Assembly: GCA_037144075.1 (NCBI GenBank)
Contig: JBAWXM010000259.1
Span: forward strand, 1-7,667
Reading direction: 5' to 3'
Length of the DNA stretch: 7,667 bases
From: CAIPAT01 sp037144075
Lineage (GTDB): Bacteria > Verrucomicrobiota > Lentisphaeria > Victivallales > Victivallaceae
Position 1 is the stretch's first letter. Every line of letters starts with the position of its first letter. Made by a program: the position numbers and the translations under genes. The notes under the pieces are model-generated. The model did not search any database. It was given only the letters and a program-made list of their open reading frames with translations, and was not told where the DNA came from. Positions 6,433 to 7,667 of the stretch are shown here, piece by piece.

Positions 6433-7530
6433 TTATTTCCGTTTAATTACAGTGCCGCCCAGACGCAAATCAGGCTCTATTTGACATGGATTTGATTCAG
6501 TGCCAGAAGAATTCCCGTCAGAATCAAGAATTATTTCAAGAGTCATCCGGGCTATTTCCTCAAACGGCTGTCTTACGGTAGTCAGGGATGGGACAACAAA
6601 TTCAGAATGCATTATACCGTCGAACCCGATCAGCGAAATATCTTCCGGTATCCTGAACCCCAACTGGGGAACAATCGTCAGCAATGTCAATGCAAGCATG
6701 TCGGAAATTGCGAATATCGCATCCGCTCCATTAATGATATTATGGTGAGCTGCAAGAAACGGTTTGATATTGCAATAAACGTCCACACTCTCGGAGAAAA
6801 GTTCCAAACGTTTCAGCCCGGCGGCATCCATAGTATCCCGATAACCGCGCAAGCGTTCCCCGAAAGGCGCATAGGATGAAAAAGTCGGAGCGATTCCCAT
6901 AAAGACTATTTTGCGATGCCCCTGCTCAATCAGATAATTTATAGCCTTGCTTGCGCCTGCATAATTGTCTGTGCCAACCATCCTGTAAGGTAATTTAAAA
7001 TCCGACGGATCCAGCAAAACCAGCTGTTTTGTCTTCAATTTCTCTAGAAAGCCACTGGTCAGAAAACTTTTCGGCGCATTGAAAATAGTGCCTGAGTAAT
7101 TATGCTCCACAAGCAGATAAGACTGCATCATTTCCTCAGATAGCAGGGAAACATAATTCACACGGATATTTCGCCGGACACTTTCCTCTGTAACAGCGCG
7201 AAAGATTTCAAAATATACCGGATTAGATGAGACAGAGCTTTCGACATCAATCCAGGCAATTTGTCGCGGAGCCGGCGCTTCCGCTATCGCTTTACGATTA
7301 ATTACACAAGGATGTCCACTCCGCTTAACAACGATGCCTTCCGCAACCAGTAACTCCAATGCAGTCCGTACCGTATTTCTTGCCACATTCAGCATATCTA
7401 TAAGTTCAGCTTCAGGCGGAAGCTGGCTACCGTCGGGCAGATTGCGCTCCAGAATGCAGGCAATAATTTGATCCCGCACCATTGCATATTTACATTTTTT
7501 AGATTTAATTTTCATTCCTTGCTGTACCAT
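6433..7530 (-). CDS. GntR-type wHTH / LacI-type sensor transcriptional regulator
   Basis: A 365-residue chimera. Residues about 14-77 form a GntR winged helix-turn-helix: PDGSQLPPEAELIDML (32-47), then the recognition helix NVARNTVRTALELLVAEGIVV (48-68). Residues about 88-362 form a type-1 periplasmic-binding-like sensor of LacI/GalR regulators: VGTDNYAGASKAINYL (185-200), GHRKIVFMG (204-212), RLRGYRDTM (226-234), AIFAISDMLAL (271-281) and PEDISLIGFDG (295-305), then SLTTVRQPFEEIARM (315-329). This is the layout of AraR-like cytoplasmic sugar-responsive regulators; the effector is unknown. The ATG at 7530 has AGGA five bases upstream and lies about 13 bases after the predicted transcription start. 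An upstream in-frame ATG at 7602 is rejected because the promoter lies downstream of it. The regulator heads the gene series and probably controls it and itself. Confidence 0.92.
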   Translation of the reverse strand: MVQQGMKIKSKKCKYAMVRDQIIACILERNLPDGSQLPPEAELIDMLNVARNTVRTALELLVAEGIVVKRSGHPCVINRKAIAEAPAPRQIAWIDVESSVSSNPVYFEIFRAVTEESVRRNIRVNYVSLLSEEMMQSYLLVEHNYSGTIFNAPKSFLTSGFLEKLKTKQLVLLDPSDFKLPYRMVGTDNYAGASKAINYLIEQGHRKIVFMGIAPTFSSYAPFGERLRGYRDTMDAAGLKRLELFSESVDVYCNIKPFLAAHHNIINGADAIFAISDMLALTLLTIVPQLGFRIPEDISLIGFDGIMHSEFVVPSLTTVRQPFEEIARMTLEIILDSDGNSSGTESNPCQIEPDLRLGGTVIKRK

Positions 7531-7535
7531 TGCTA

Positions 7536-7539
7536 TCCT
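7536..7539 (-). promoter_or_regulatory. Ribosome binding site of the regulator gene
   Basis: AGGA five bases before the ATG at 7530. The next ATG at codon 6 has AAGGA only one base away, too close to serve it. This and the promoter position choose 7530 as the start. Confidence 0.65.
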
Positions 7540-7549
7540 ATTTATGTAT

Positions 7550-7578
7550 ATTATATGGCTTTTGTTTATTTTTGTCAA
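7550..7578 (-). promoter_or_regulatory. Consensus sigma-70 promoter of the regulator and operon
   Basis: On the minus strand, TTGACA (7578-7573) and TATAAT (7555-7550) are separated by exactly 17 bases, matching the housekeeping sigma factor consensus at all twelve positions. Transcription would start near 7543, giving a 5' leader of about 13 bases. An AT-rich stretch (about 7579-7630) lies immediately upstream and could act as an UP-like element. A consensus promoter this strong is a natural target for repression, probably by the regulator itself; this last point is inference. Confidence 0.85.
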
Positions 7579-7642
7579 TAGGTAATAAAAAAAAACCAGC
7601 AAAAAAGAATGAAAAATAAAGTTAAAAAGTTGACAAATGCCA

Positions 7643-7657
7643 GACAGCTATCCTGTC
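7643..7657. repeat. Short inverted repeat upstream of the promoter
   Basis: gacag-ctatc-ctgtc, a 5-bp inverted repeat with a 5-base centre, 65 bases upstream of the -35 box. The 8-mer gctatcct inside it (7647-7654) recurs exactly at 7532-7539, over the regulator's ribosome binding site. It could be an operator or part of a terminator from an upstream gene; it may also be chance. Confidence 0.25.
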
Positions 7658-7667
7658 ACCCATAACT

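Noticed and set aside
7531..7602. N-terminal extension of the regulator from an ATG at 7602
   Set aside because: The consensus promoter lies inside the extension, so a transcript from it could not carry that start; there is also a suitable ribosome binding site at 7530.
7630..7658. TTGACA on the plus strand as a divergent promoter
   Set aside because: At 16-18 bp spacing the sequence around ctgtca is not TATAAT-like, and no plus-strand gene follows within the window.

Overview
The window is one co-directional block read entirely on the minus strand, from right to left: a sugar-sensor type transcription regulator, a large exported glycosidase-like protein, a pseudopilin-like protein, a DUF4838 protein, an orphan C-terminal fragment, and the start of a GH78-type (alpha-L-rhamnosidase-like) protein that runs off the left edge. 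The gene style points to a Lentisphaerota/Victivallales-type bacterium of the PVC group. Three things suggest this: a stand-alone pilin with the FTLIELLVVIAIIAILA segment but no Gly before it, a GntR/LacI chimeric regulator, and a DUF4838 protein beside glycoside hydrolases. This placement is inference from gene content, not from a marker gene.

Layout. 7531-7667 is the upstream regulatory region. It carries an exact consensus sigma-70 promoter (TTGACA, 17 bp, TATAAT), which fixes the regulator start at 7530 rather than at the more upstream in-frame ATG. 6433-7530 is the regulator. 21 bp later, at 6411, starts the 1008-residue exported multidomain protein, with two carbohydrate-binding-like domains, a TIM-barrel core and a C-terminal jelly roll (3385-6411). 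45 bp after that comes the pseudopilin (2548-3339), and 33 bp further the DUF4838 protein (580-2514). 346-579 stays open in the DUF4838 frame after its TGA and encodes half of a jelly-roll domain. A gap of about 100 bp precedes the GH78-like start at 244. Each start has a Shine-Dalgarno sequence. The first four genes are spaced 21-45 bp apart and look like one operon under the regulator's promoter.

Likely joint role: a polysaccharide or oligosaccharide utilisation locus. The exported enzyme binds and cleaves a glycan outside the cytoplasm, and the pseudopilin may display or help move material at the envelope. The DUF4838 and GH78-like proteins have no visible signal peptide and may work on imported fragments. 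The regulator probably senses a sugar and controls the set. The substrate cannot be read from the sequence; alpha-L-rhamnosyl or uronic-acid-containing glycans are only a hint.

Most unusual points: a degenerate 14-bp tandem array (3203-3319) lies inside the pseudopilin reading frame and encodes most of a 57-residue leader; an in-frame domain remnant follows the DUF4838 stop; the DUF4838 gene is clearly more GC-rich than its neighbours; and the TIM-barrel protein shows Gln where clan GH-A enzymes usually have their nucleophile Glu.
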